64,000 nt of DNA from Qipengyuania pacifica (lineage in GTDB: Bacteria; Pseudomonadota; Alphaproteobacteria; Sphingomonadales; Sphingomonadaceae). The notes under the pieces were generated by a model, which was given only the letters and a program-made list of their open reading frames with translations, did no database searches and had not been told where the DNA came from. Position 1 is the first letter of the stretch. The number at the start of each line of letters is the position of its first letter. Of this stretch, positions 33,100 through 40,821 are shown in pieces. A program made the translations under genes and the position numbers. The stretch spans positions 62,001 through 126,000 of the forward strand of contig NZ_JAHWXO010000002.1 of assembly GCF_019857205.1 (NCBI RefSeq). Direction: 5' to 3'.

Positions 33100-34469
33100 T
33101 GTTTGCGGCCTCCTGTCAGTTCGGCGAGGTAGCCCCACACCGAAACGGGCTGCATCAGCAGCGGATAGATGAAAGCGTAGAGAAGGAAGCCGCGCAGGCT
33201 CTTCTCCATGTCGATATTGTTGCGTTTCAGCATTCTGGTCTGGATGCGGTAAATGACCACATTCCACAGCGCCGCCAGCGGCAGCACCAGAAGGGTGATC
33301 GGCCCGGCCAGCCAGAATATTCCGAGAAAGGCCAGGATCAGGCCTGGAATGAAGGCGAAGGTGAAGGTGAGATCGATGCTGACGAACAGCAGGTTCCACC
33401 AGATGAACATGGTCCGCAGCCGTGGAGCGACCAGCAGGCGCTTGTGAATTGCCAGCGCCTCGATCATGCCTCGGGCCCACCGTTTGCGCTGGTTGGACAG
33501 GCCCCTCAACGTGTCGGGTGCGTGCGTCCAGGCGACCGCATCCTCCGCATGGCCCGTCTTGTAACCCATGCGAAGTAGCGACCAGGTCAGCACGATATCC
33601 TCGCCCACCGTGTCGGGCCATCCGCCCGCTTCGACCAGAGCAGCCTTCCGGTAGATCGAGAACGCCCCCTGCGCGACCAGCGTACCGTTATACATGCCCT
33701 GCATGCGCTTTACCGCCGCGATGCCGTGGAAATAATCCCACTGCTGCGCTCGCGTGATCCAGCTATCGTTCTGGTTTCCGACGAGCACCGCACCCGCTAC
33801 GGCGGCAGTCTCGGGCGAACTGGCGTGCAGATGCTCGACCAGCGCGACAAGGCAGCCTTTCTCCAGCAGCGTATCGGCATCGATCGTCACGACCAGATCG
33901 TGCGCGGCGAGGGCCAGTCCGTCGTTCAGCACGCGCGCCTTGCCCCGGTTCTGCTTTTCACTGACGAGCAGCAGGTCGCGTCCGCTCGACCCCGCAAACA
34001 GCGCCTCGGCATCACGCACGGCCGCGGCCGTCCCGTCGGTCGAGCCGTCGTCCAGCACCATAATCTGTAGCGCGCCGGGATAATCCAGCGCGGCGATGCT
34101 GCGCAGTGTCTCGCCGATCAGCGCTTCCTCGTTATAGGCGGCGATGAGGATGCTCAGCGCGGGCCATTGCTCGGGCGTGCGGCGCAGGGCATGGGGCCGC
34201 AGCACCAGGCTGGCCATGAGAAACGCGTTCATGAAGCCCGGCACATAGGCGACGAAAGCCAGCACGAACAACGCTGCCAGCGGGTGGGTAAGTCCCCCCA
34301 GATCGCTCAGCCAGGGCAGCGACAGCCAGATACTGAACACGACCCACGCCAGCGCCAGGATTATCGATAGTCCGAAGCGCCCTACGGCCCAGCGGTCTCG
34401 CCGGTGAGCCTCTTTTTGGATCCGGTCGGGTTGCCAGCCGTGCGAAAGCCGCGCTGTGCTGTCCGCCAT
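33090..34469 (-). CDS. Processive family 2 glycosyltransferase (PgaC/cellulose-synthase-like)
   Basis: A 459-residue inner-membrane synthase. Two N-terminal helices (31-50, 62-90), then the GT-A core: AYNEEALIGE, LDDGSTDG (D140, D141), TIDADT (D197, D199), GEDIVLTWS (D291) and QRKRW (327-331), the D,D,D,QxxRW set of processive beta-glycan synthases. At least three helices follow. It would polymerise a UDP-sugar (GlcNAc or glucose) and pass it across the membrane. First gene of a minus-strand set with the barrel protein and possibly the acetyltransferase. No PilZ domain is visible. Confidence 0.9.
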   Translation of the reverse strand: MADSTARLSHGWQPDRIQKEAHRRDRWAVGRFGLSIILALAWVVFSIWLSLPWLSDLGGLTHPLAALFVLAFVAYVPGFMNAFLMASLVLRPHALRRTPEQWPALSILIAAYNEEALIGETLRSIAALDYPGALQIMVLDDGSTDGTAAAVRDAEALFAGSSGRDLLLVSEKQNRGKARVLNDGLALAAHDLVVTIDADTLLEKGCLVALVEHLHASSPETAAVAGAVLVGNQNDSWITRAQQWDYFHGIAAVKRMQGMYNGTLVAQGAFSIYRKAALVEAGGWPDTVGEDIVLTWSLLRMGYKTGHAEDAVAWTHAPDTLRGLSNQRKRWARGMIEALAIHKRLLVAPRLRTMFIWWNLLFVSIDLTFTFAFIPGLILAFLGIFWLAGPITLLVLPLAALWNVVIYRIQTRMLKRNNIDMEKSLRGFLLYAFIYPLLMQPVSVWGYLAELTGGRKQWN

Positions 34470-34631
34470 GATGTCCCTCCGATGGTGGCAGACGATGTCA
34501 CCTGGCGCGCTCTGCGCACCGGTTCCGTCGTAGATTCAAGAGTTTGTGGTTAACGGTGCGATAACCGCGCCTGCGAACCCTTCGCTAAGGTTGCGCGCGC
34601 AGGAGGACATGGCAGCCACAGGGGATGTTCT

Positions 34632-34724
34632 ATGTTCGACACGCTCGGCGACCGCCTGATCGACGGCGCGATCGTGCTCGCCATCTTCGCGGGCAAGGCT
34701 GCCATCGCGCTTCTCGCCATCTGA
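34632..34724 (+). CDS. Possible 30-residue membrane peptide
   Basis: A frame beginning MFDTLGDRLIDGAIVLAIF and ending in a hydrophobic run, long enough for one membrane helix. An AGGGG lies 8 bases upstream; a stronger AGGAGG at 34601 precedes another ATG too closely (2 bases). It sits in a 260-base gap between divergent glycan genes and a small membrane protein. Composition and size are plausible for a small membrane protein, but support is limited. Confidence 0.35.
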   Translation: MFDTLGDRLIDGAIVLAIFAGKAAIALLAI

Positions 34725-34732
34725 CACTGCGA

Positions 34733-35011
34733 TCATTGCGGAACCTGCGCTTCGGCGCGGCCTTCGTGCAGCGCGCGTTCGGCGATCTGTTCGCCCTTGG
34801 CTTCCACGCTTTCGACCACGGATTTGAGATCGGGCGGCGGCGCTATGCGCTGGTCCTGCGTGGCTCCTTCGAGCGTGGACCAGGCGCCCCATACCAGCAG
34901 CAGGGCGGCGCCGGCGGCAAGGCCGGCCAGGGCGAAGACGCCACCCGCCCGTGTCCGACTGTAATCGTAGGTGCCGTCTCCGGCTTTGGCATTTTTCATC
35001 GAGCGACCCAT
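34733..35011 (-). CDS. Hypothetical single-helix membrane protein (92 aa)
   Basis: One transmembrane helix at about residues 24-43 (VFALAGLAAGAALLLVWGAW) follows a short cytoplasmic N terminus; the C-terminal half is an acidic, helix-forming periplasmic segment (PPPDLKSVVESVEAKGEQ). No known family recognised. Located between the glycosyltransferase locus and the DUF1289 gene, alone on its strand. Confidence 0.68.
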   Translation of the reverse strand: MGRSMKNAKAGDGTYDYSRTRAGGVFALAGLAAGAALLLVWGAWSTLEGATQDQRIAPPPDLKSVVESVEAKGEQIAERALHEGRAEAQVPQ

Positions 35012-35116
35012 TATCGTTCTATCGTTCGTGAGCGTTTCCTCACTTAGGTATAGATACGGATGAGCCGCCGCAGCGGATGCAACAACTCACCGGCTACTCA
35101 CCACGTTTTATCTCAT

Positions 35117-35135
35117 GTTAACCATGTTGGTTAAC
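35117..35135. promoter_or_regulatory. TTAACCA inverted repeat
   Basis: A perfect 8-bp dyad with 3-base centre (GTTAACCA-tgt-TGGTTAAC). Each arm contains TTAACCA, close to the CtrA half-site TTAACCAT, though the spacing differs from the usual TTAA-N7-TTAA. It lies about 45 bases before the DUF1289 gene and upstream of the divergent membrane protein. Confidence 0.4.
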
Positions 35136-35181
35136 CCCTTGGGGGTGGCCAAAGAGTGTCGAGGCGGGCAGGGGGCGCCGC

Positions 35182-35367
35182 ATGCAATCGGTTTCATCCC
35201 CCTGTATCGACCTGTGCCGTCTCGATGTTGCGGGAGAGCTGTGCATCGGCTGCGGCCGCTCGATGGAGGAGATCGCCGGCTGGCAGTCGGCCGACGATGC
35301 GGAGAAGCGCGCCATTGTCGAGCGCGCCGCGCGCCGCCTCGCCGACGGCAGCACCGCGCAGGGCTGA
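35182..35367 (+). CDS. DUF1289 family cysteine-rich protein
   Basis: A 61-residue protein with the family motif SPCIDLCRLD...LCIGCGRSMEEIAGW. Cysteines at 8, 12, 21 and 24 are positioned to bind a metal, zinc or an iron-sulfur cluster. Function is not known. Standard length for the family and standing alone on the plus strand. Confidence 0.88.
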   Translation: MQSVSSPCIDLCRLDVAGELCIGCGRSMEEIAGWQSADDAEKRAIVERAARRLADGSTAQG

Positions 35368-35498
35368 CCGGGCGGCCGATCCCGGCCCTGATCCTCGAGG
35401 CCCCACATCCCCTTCGCCCATGGAAAAGGCGGCAGCCGCCCATGGGACAACTGCCGCCTTGATGCTGACCGGCGGTAAGGAGCCGCCGGCTAGGCTTA

Positions 35499-35768
35499 TC
35501 AGTTCGTGGTCGCGGTGCCGTCTTCCACGGCGTCTTCCGCGCGGTCGCTCATTTCGCCAGCAGCGTCGGCCTGTGCGTCGAGCGCTTCTTCCTTGGCTTC
35601 GTCGCCCTGTGCTTCGGCAAGGTCGGCCTGCTCTTCAAGCACGTCTTCCTGCGATTCGTACTTCTGCTCGGCCAGATCTTCCTTGGCTTCCTGCTCGCTT
35701 TCCGAGCATGCGCCCAGCGCGGTCATGGCGAATGCAGATGCGACGATTGCGGTTGTCTTGAATTTCAC
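35499..35768 (-). CDS. Small acidic lipoprotein
   Basis: An 89-residue protein with a signal peptide and lipobox (LGAC, lipidated C21). The mature part is nearly all Glu, Asp, Ala, Gln and Lys and is predicted as an alpha-helical coiled coil, reminiscent of small periplasmic lipoproteins such as entericidin-like or Lpp-like ones, though no family match is certain. The start is GTG with AAGGGG seven bases upstream, overlapping the stop of the preceding gene (GTGA). Confidence 0.75.
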   Translation of the reverse strand: MKFKTTAIVASAFAMTALGACSESEQEAKEDLAEQKYESQEDVLEEQADLAEAQGDEAKEEALDAQADAAGEMSDRAEDAVEDGTATTN

Positions 35769-36547
35769 TTGGTTTCCCCTTGTCGTGAATCTCGAGAGCG
35801 AGAATTCGCCCCTCGGCCCCTGCTACGAACGAGATCCGCTTTGGTGCCCGCTTTATCCAAAAAAAGTTGCGCCGGTGCCTCGCCGTCCTCCGCAACCGCC
35901 CCTGTTCCCGCAGGCCCGCCCTGCGCCAGCCGATCGGCGAAATGGCGCGACAGCGCACATTCGCGGCGATCCATCTCGCCCTCGCAAGCCACCTCCCGGT
36001 CCTCCGCAGTCGCAGCGGGTAGACCGGCCTCCACCTCGCGCCGGATGCGCTCGTACACCGGGTGCCCGGGGCGGATATGCTCGCTATAGCGTTCGGGGCG
36101 GCGGTTGCGCAGGAAGAACATCACCAGCGCCTCGTTGTGCTTCACGCCATAGGTGATCAGCCCGCCATCGCGGTCGGTCTTCCATTCGGGCACGCCGTCG
36201 ATCGCGCGGGCGAGCGCGCAATCCTCCAGCCGCTGTACGCCGCGCTCCACCGCGGCATCCCAGGCGGCGGAAAACTCCTCCGCGCCGGGGCGGTTGCGCA
36301 GCTTGTACAGCGCCTCCATGCTCGCCCCGATATGCATCGCCGCCTGGGTGACGATGCCCGTCGCCGCCAGATGCGCGATGAAGGCGCGCTGGCGCCCGGC
36401 GGTGATGGAATTGCGGCGCGCGGCCTTGTGGGGCACGGGGGTAAAGGCCAGCAGCGGATCGCCCGGCTGCGGCGGCAGGCCGATCCGCGCCACGGCAGAG
36501 GTCGCCTGCCGCGCGATCTTGCGGGTGGGGGTAGGGCGGTCTGACAT
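35765..36547 (-). CDS. Hypothetical HTH-like protein (260 aa)
   Basis: Residues 43-115 (RRNSITAGRQRAFIAHLA, TQAAMHIGASMEALYKLRNRPG, FSAAWDAAVERG) look like the helix-turn-helix part of phage terminase small subunits or related DNA-binding proteins. The last 110 residues are charged and low in complexity. Single copies of such proteins are common in sphingomonad genomes, as I recall, without an adjacent phage; none of the surrounding genes is phage-like. Its stop overlaps the start of the lipoprotein gene. Confidence 0.7.
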   Translation of the reverse strand: MSDRPTPTRKIARQATSAVARIGLPPQPGDPLLAFTPVPHKAARRNSITAGRQRAFIAHLAATGIVTQAAMHIGASMEALYKLRNRPGAEEFSAAWDAAVERGVQRLEDCALARAIDGVPEWKTDRDGGLITYGVKHNEALVMFFLRNRRPERYSEHIRPGHPVYERIRREVEAGLPAATAEDREVACEGEMDRRECALSRHFADRLAQGGPAGTGAVAEDGEAPAQLFLDKAGTKADLVRSRGRGANSRSRDSRQGETK

Positions 36548-36619
36548 GGAATATCCTCTCTATTGGGCAGGATCGCCAAGGCGCTGGCCGGAGCGCCACG
36601 GCAAGGAAAACGAAAGGCT

Positions 36620-36828
36620 CCCCCGAGGCGCAGCCGAGGCAAGCGCGACCGCCCGCCGCGGCTTATGCCGCGAAGCCAAGGCACACGGACGTGTGCCGCC
36701 CGGCGTCTGAGGGGCAAAAAGCGAAAACCCCCGAGGCGCAGCCGAGGCAAGGGCGACCGCGCGCCGCGGCCTATGCCGCGGAGCCAAGGCACACGGACGT
36801 GTGCCGCCCGGCGTCTGAGGGTCAAAAA
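36620..36828. repeat. Tandem duplication of a hairpin-rich 108-bp unit
   Basis: Two copies of about 101 bases, 36620-36720 and 36728-36828, lie exactly 108 bases apart and differ at about five positions. Each unit holds two hairpins: a GCCGCGG/CCGCGGC-type stem with a short TTAT- or CTAT-containing loop, and a perfect GGCACAC-ggac-GTGTGCC stem. Both end in GTCTGAGGG and an A run. Because 108 is a multiple of three, all six frames repeat in register, which produces long but probably spurious open frames on both strands. No gene with known character spans the 360-base gap. Confidence 0.8.
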
Positions 36829-36907
36829 AACAGGAATACGGTCGCTCATGACCACGCATAGAATGCAGATTATTTCCGTGTAGGAAAATGGTTTTTACCG
36901 GCGCACC

Positions 36908-37179
36908 CTAATCCCTGCGCAGCCACGCCAGCGCGCCCGCATCCATCCCCTTGAACTTGGGCCAGCCATCGGGGTCGTCCCCAGCGGCGCGCAGAGCAGC
37001 GCGGTGCCGTCGGGCAATTGCCATTTGATCCGGTGATAGAGCTTGGAGCGGGTGAGGGCGGAGCGCACCAGCCACAGCCCGTCCGCCAGCGGATGCCCGT
37101 CGCCATGTAGATCGATCGGCTCCGCAGGCGCGGCGGCGGGATCGTGCCAGATCAGATAGAGCGTGGGTTCGTCGGCCAT
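36908..37179 (-). pseudogene. Small conserved hypothetical gene with a frameshift
   Basis: The reading from ATG at 37179 gives MADEPTLYLIWHDPAAAP...WQLPDGTALLCAPLG (not a known family). It then continues sensibly only in the neighbouring frame as DDPDGWPKFKGMDAGALAWLRRD before a stop at 36908. Restoring one G in a G4 run near 36980 joins them into a protein of about 90 residues. Either a recent inactivating deletion or a sequencing error at a homopolymer; it is the second such case in this window. Confidence 0.6.
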
Positions 37180-37306
37180 ACAGCCTCAATGCAGCACAAC
37201 CGCGAAAGTTCGGGACAGTCTGTGCGACGCGCCTGCGTGGGATGATCCGGACCGCGCGCCGCGGACCGCAATCGCGGCTTCGCGCCCGTGCTTATGTGAG
37301 TGACGG

Positions 37307-37468
37307 TCAGGCAAACCAGCTCAAGATCAGCGCCAGCACCAAGAAGCCGACCAGTCCGGCCATGAAGATCACCCAGTTGCGCCGCTTGGTCAGGATGATC
37401 TCCGCACCGCGCGCCTTGTCGGCGTCATAGTGAAGGGGTTTGTCCTTGTGGTCCGATGGTGTGGGCAT
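37307..37468 (-). CDS. Small membrane protein (53 aa)
   Basis: Encodes a hydrophilic N terminus (MPTPSDHKDKPLHYDADKAR), then RNWVIFMAGLVGFLVLALIL, one membrane helix (residues 31-52). GAGGAGAG is seven bases upstream of the ATG, a good ribosome-binding site, which together with the clean charge distribution supports a real gene. Family unknown. It is the last gene before the lower-GC defence-like segment. Confidence 0.7.
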   Translation of the reverse strand: MPTPSDHKDKPLHYDADKARGAEIILTKRRNWVIFMAGLVGFLVLALILSWFA

Positions 37469-37691
37469 GGTGCTCTCCTCGCCCAACCAACTGGCGAGGG
37501 GCCGGGGGAGGTTCCGGGGACAGTTGAGTATTCTGTTATCGAAACTCCCGCATCGTCTTAGTGCCTGGATCTGGGCCGGGAGCAGACGGTCTGGTCACGA
37601 AGTTGGAGGAGCCCTCAGCGAACCTTCTGCATGCTGAGTTCGTTACGACAACATCGGAAGCGATGAGCCGGTGCCGAAGCCCTTCGCATCG

Positions 37692-39338
37692 TTAATCATC
37701 GTCGTCCGTCTTATCTCCGGGTCGAGGCTTCACTATAGGTAATACGTCAGTGAGTGCCGCGTGAAGTTTGGTGTTCTCATTCGACCTCAGAGCCCTGCCA
37801 ATGAATTGCTCGAGCGCCTTCTGTTGGTAGTCGAGCTGCCTCGCTGCTTCAGCCAGCAGTCCCTTGTTATCGTAACAACGGAGAACTTTTTCGTAGTCTT
37901 GGGCGATGATCGCCGCATTGAGAGCAGACTTAGCTTCTCTGAAGATCGTCGGCGCATCAATTGCTGCTACAGCAGCTTTGAACTCGGTATCCAGAGCGGC
38001 TGGATCGTTGCTTGTAAGACCGATTAGTTTCATCGCCGTATCGATCCGTCGCTTCGTGTAGCGGATGCAGATTGCATCGATCTGCTGATTAGCCTGCGTC
38101 AGCACAAAGGTGCGCAGTGCACCTAGCCGCGATTGAGCGTCTTCGTCTGAAAACTGCAGCGTCATCGCTAGCGCAAGAAATACCTTCGGCAGAAGCAACA
38201 GATTCTCCACTTCAGAAACTGGAAGGCAATACACACCCTTTCCCTCGAGGTTGGCTGCCTCTTTACTGGAGCGTCCATCCCTGTCGACTAGGCCTGCGCA
38301 ACCTACCCGGTGCAGTTCTGAACGAGCAGCAAAGCTATTGACGGTGTGGATCACTTGTTGACACGAACCGACAGGTATAACCGTGAAGTCGTTATACACC
38401 CGCCGGTACAAAGAAGAGTCGAGACTACTTCCTTCGCCCTCAACGAAAAGCACGGGGCGGCGGCTGCCGATGATAGTGGCGACCACTTCGTCGGGTATTT
38501 CCGCGTTTTCTGGGACAATTTCGATGTCCCACGCCTCTGTTGGCTCTTTCCGATAGCTACGAAGGGCGTACTTCGTAGCTGCTTGTCTGGACCCGGCAAA
38601 CTCGACGTCGTGTGTGATATAGAGAAATGCGCAATCGGCGCGCGCGGACTCGATCTCGTCCCACAGTTTCGCGAGAATAGACTTGTTGATGTGTAACTCG
38701 GGCTCGTCGAAGATCAAAAGCGTGTTAGATTTAGCCAGCAGAGCTTGAGCGATTAGATAGAAGATTACACGTTCACCATCGCTCATGTCTGAGGCGGAGT
38801 ATTCGGTCCCATCGGCAGTCTTCGTTTTGATATTGCTCCCTAGGATGACGATTTGGCGGTGTGGGAGCACCCTTTCCCAGATCTCTTTTAGCTTATCGAT
38901 CTTTGCGACCGGGGGGGTAAGCGGGTTGCCCGGATCAGCCACTGCCTGCGCACGAAATGCGACTGAGACGTCGTTGTTCTCGGCGTACAATGCCGAGAGG
39001 ACATGGTCGAAATCATTCAGTAGTACGGTCTCGGGTTTCTGGTTCCAGCGACTGATCTCCTTATGCCGCCGCTGATCATCGTCCCGACCAAACCAAAGAC
39101 GATTCTGGGCAATCTCAAGGTTGGGAGGTACCACGTTCGGGTTAAGCAACAACGATCTGTGGGCCGCGATCCGGTGCGTCTCCACGGCGCCGTTAGCGAA
39201 GCGTCGTTCGAGGTGCACTCCTAGACGTGTCTTGCCTGCCCCGTTCGCTCCGATGAAAACGACACTTGCCCCGCTCTCGATTGAAATAGCTATCGAACCA
39301 CTTGGCGTGTCAACGGAAACAGTTTCGTCAATCGGCAT
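37692..39338 (-). CDS. ABC-type ATPase fused to DUF4435/TOPRIM domain; anti-phage candidate
   Basis: A 548-residue fusion. The N-terminal 290 residues are an ABC/SMC-like ATPase: Walker A GANGAGKT (30-37), signature MSDGER (185-190), Walker B LLIFDEPE (207-214) and H-loop YITHD (240-244). From residue 290 follows a DUF4435/TOPRIM module: VLFVEGEG with E300, LVDRDG with D352 and D354, and VSEVENLL with E376/E378. This pairing is known from OLD-family nucleases and, as separate or merged AriA and AriB, from the PARIS anti-phage system. A nuclease acting on tRNA or DNA is inference. Start supported by GGGGGA. GC is visibly lower than around it; no partner helicase (as in Gabija) is adjacent. Confidence 0.83.
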   Translation of the reverse strand: MPIDETVSVDTPSGSIAISIESGASVVFIGANGAGKTRLGVHLERRFANGAVETHRIAAHRSLLLNPNVVPPNLEIAQNRLWFGRDDDQRRHKEISRWNQKPETVLLNDFDHVLSALYAENNDVSVAFRAQAVADPGNPLTPPVAKIDKLKEIWERVLPHRQIVILGSNIKTKTADGTEYSASDMSDGERVIFYLIAQALLAKSNTLLIFDEPELHINKSILAKLWDEIESARADCAFLYITHDVEFAGSRQAATKYALRSYRKEPTEAWDIEIVPENAEIPDEVVATIIGSRRPVLFVEGEGSSLDSSLYRRVYNDFTVIPVGSCQQVIHTVNSFAARSELHRVGCAGLVDRDGRSSKEAANLEGKGVYCLPVSEVENLLLLPKVFLALAMTLQFSDEDAQSRLGALRTFVLTQANQQIDAICIRYTKRRIDTAMKLIGLTSNDPAALDTEFKAAVAAIDAPTIFREAKSALNAAIIAQDYEKVLRCYDNKGLLAEAARQLDYQQKALEQFIGRALRSNENTKLHAALTDVLPIVKPRPGDKTDDDD

Positions 39339-39988
39339 GCTTCCCCCTAATTTCGTCGAACTCGATATGAGAGAACAGGTATATTCGAGCCCTTGATCGG
39401 CTTCGACTGCCCATAAATCTCAGTATTACCCCCCTGAAGTCATTCAGCGTATCTCTTGTCCGCCAGTAGGTTGCAACAACGAAGGACTTGCTACACCAAT
39501 ACGACGAACCGGCTCGTGCCGTTAAACAAGCACAAGGTACCAGAAAGAATAGTCACGTTAGGTGTCGAACATGCGGTCCGCTGTTAAACGTGTTGGAAGC
39601 GAACGTCTGATTTCTGGCAAAGATCGCGGCATCTAGAACGTCCGAAAAGAGGGCGCAAAGCTGACCTTTCGGTCCGACTCTTGACCCATCCCCCCATCCC
39701 ACAATGTGCGCGGCCATCCGTTGCGGGAACCTCCTCGCGATTTCCACATCGGGCAGATATAGTTGAGCATTGCCGGTCGCATCTGACGGGCGCCATCACA
39801 TGCCATTGACCGCGCACCCCCTCCGCACCCATCTTGTAACACCGCTCAACCAACCCCATCTCAAACACAGCTACCAGTCGTGATCGACGGTCCTGAGGGC
39901 CAGTTGTCCTCCCTTCTTTCCATTTCGCCTCTTAGCGCGCGCATAAGCGGTCGCTGATGAGCGCCTGCGCGACCTGGAAGGATCTCCC
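39339..39988. other. Gene-poor, lower-GC stretch of 650 bases
   Basis: No open frame here has convincing coding character. The left part (39339-39620) is AT-richer and shares the composition of the ATPase gene, so it may be part of the same acquired segment and contain its promoter. The right part contains one copy of a dispersed repeat (39704-39779) and then the leader of the cold-shock-like gene, with GGAAGG before its ATG. Confidence 0.55.
39704..39779. repeat. Dispersed direct repeat, copy A
   Basis: About 75 bases starting ATGTGCGCGGCCATCCG and ending ATTGCCGGTC match 40852-40924 at roughly five of every six positions. Upstream of both copies a TTGACCC occurs about 20 bases before, also conserved. 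The copies lie in the same orientation about 1.15 kb apart and flank two genes. Confidence 0.7.
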
Positions 39989-40267
39989 ATGACGAATTTC
40001 GGCACCATCAAGGCGTATGACAGTGGCAATGGCAATGGCACCATCGCGCCCGAACAGGGCGGCGAGCCGCTTCATTTCGGCAAGAACGATGTGCAGCAGC
40101 GTGCGGCGGAACCCCAGCAGGGTCAGCGTTACGGCTACGACACCAAGCAGGCCGGTGGCGGCAAGGTCCATGCGACCAATCTGCGCCAGCAACATCGCAG
40201 CGATGCGCACGGGCAGGCCGAAGCGGGAGATCCGCAGGCGCAGCAGGCCATGCAGCAAATGGGCTGA
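39989..40267 (+). CDS. Cold-shock-domain-like protein
   Basis: A 92-residue protein. Residues 4-60 follow the cold-shock-domain pattern in shortened form: GTIKAYDSGNGNGTIAPEQGGEPLHFGKNDV resembles the usual G-x-V-K-W-F-N...G-F-I...D-x-F-x-H (short quote: GTIKAYDSGNGNGTI). The aromatic RNP residues are partly replaced, so RNA binding may be altered. The C-terminal third is Gln- and Gly-rich. A role as RNA chaperone is from the family. Confidence 0.78.
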   Translation: MTNFGTIKAYDSGNGNGTIAPEQGGEPLHFGKNDVQQRAAEPQQGQRYGYDTKQAGGGKVHATNLRQQHRSDAHGQAEAGDPQAQQAMQQMG

Positions 40268-40359
40268 TCGTGCGATCGGTCGGGGCGCGCCGTCCGGCGC
40301 GTCCGGGCCGTTCCCCCTCTGCAGGGCTTCTCTCCAACCCCCGCGAAAGGGGAACCGTC

Positions 40360-40821
40360 ATGGCTATCAACGATCTGCTTCACGAACATGAGCTCGCCGT
40401 CCGGCGCGCCAGCGCGGCCACGGACGATGGCGAGCGTGGCAATCACTTTGCCAAGGTGGCCGAATATGCCGAGCGCGTGCGGCGCATGCGCGAGGATAAT
40501 GCGGTGAAGGCCAATCTCGGCCCCGTCACGATCACCATCACGCAGCCTGAAACCATCATCTACGGCACCTATACCGGCGCGCTCGAACAGCCCTCGGCTG
40601 CGGTGGCGGTTAATTCCTGGGAAGGTGAGGGCGGGGCGCTCGATCCGCCGCAGGTCGTTCTGCCGGCGGGGGTGATCTGCAACGATGTGCGCCATTATCA
40701 CGTCGGCCCCTATGTCTATCAGGATCTCGACCGTGCGGTGGCCGAACATATGCGGCAACTGTCGCAGCAGGCGGCAGACGGCGCGGGCGATCCGCCGGTT
40801 GATGATCCTGCGCGCGATTGA
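40360..40821 (+). CDS. Conserved hypothetical protein (153 aa)
   Basis: The N-terminal 40 residues (MAINDLLHEHELAVRRASAA, AERVRRMREDN) are helical and charged; the middle (GPVTITITQPETIIYGTYT) looks like beta strands; the C-terminal part (RHYHVGPYVYQDLDRAVAEHMRQLSQQ) is helical. AAGGGG before the ATG supports the start over a longer frame. No family recognised. It lies between the two copies of the dispersed repeat. Confidence 0.7.
   Translation: MAINDLLHEHELAVRRASAATDDGERGNHFAKVAEYAERVRRMREDNAVKANLGPVTITITQPETIIYGTYTGALEQPSAAVAVNSWEGEGGALDPPQVVLPAGVICNDVRHYHVGPYVYQDLDRAVAEHMRQLSQQAADGAGDPPVDDPARD

Noticed and set aside
35765..36547. Idea that the HTH-like gene marks a prophage
   Set aside because: Only a terminase-small-subunit-like helix-turn-helix pattern is present; there is no large terminase, portal, capsid or integrase nearby.
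36157..36883. Several long overlapping frames around the 108-bp tandem repeats
   Set aside because: Repeated hairpin DNA with period divisible by three keeps all frames open; no coding signature or ribosome-binding site supports any of them.
37469..37691. GGTTCCGGGGACAG-type sequence near 37510 that recalls repeat or transposon ends
   Set aside because: Only a single copy was seen, with no inverted partner or transposase; too little to call a mobile element.
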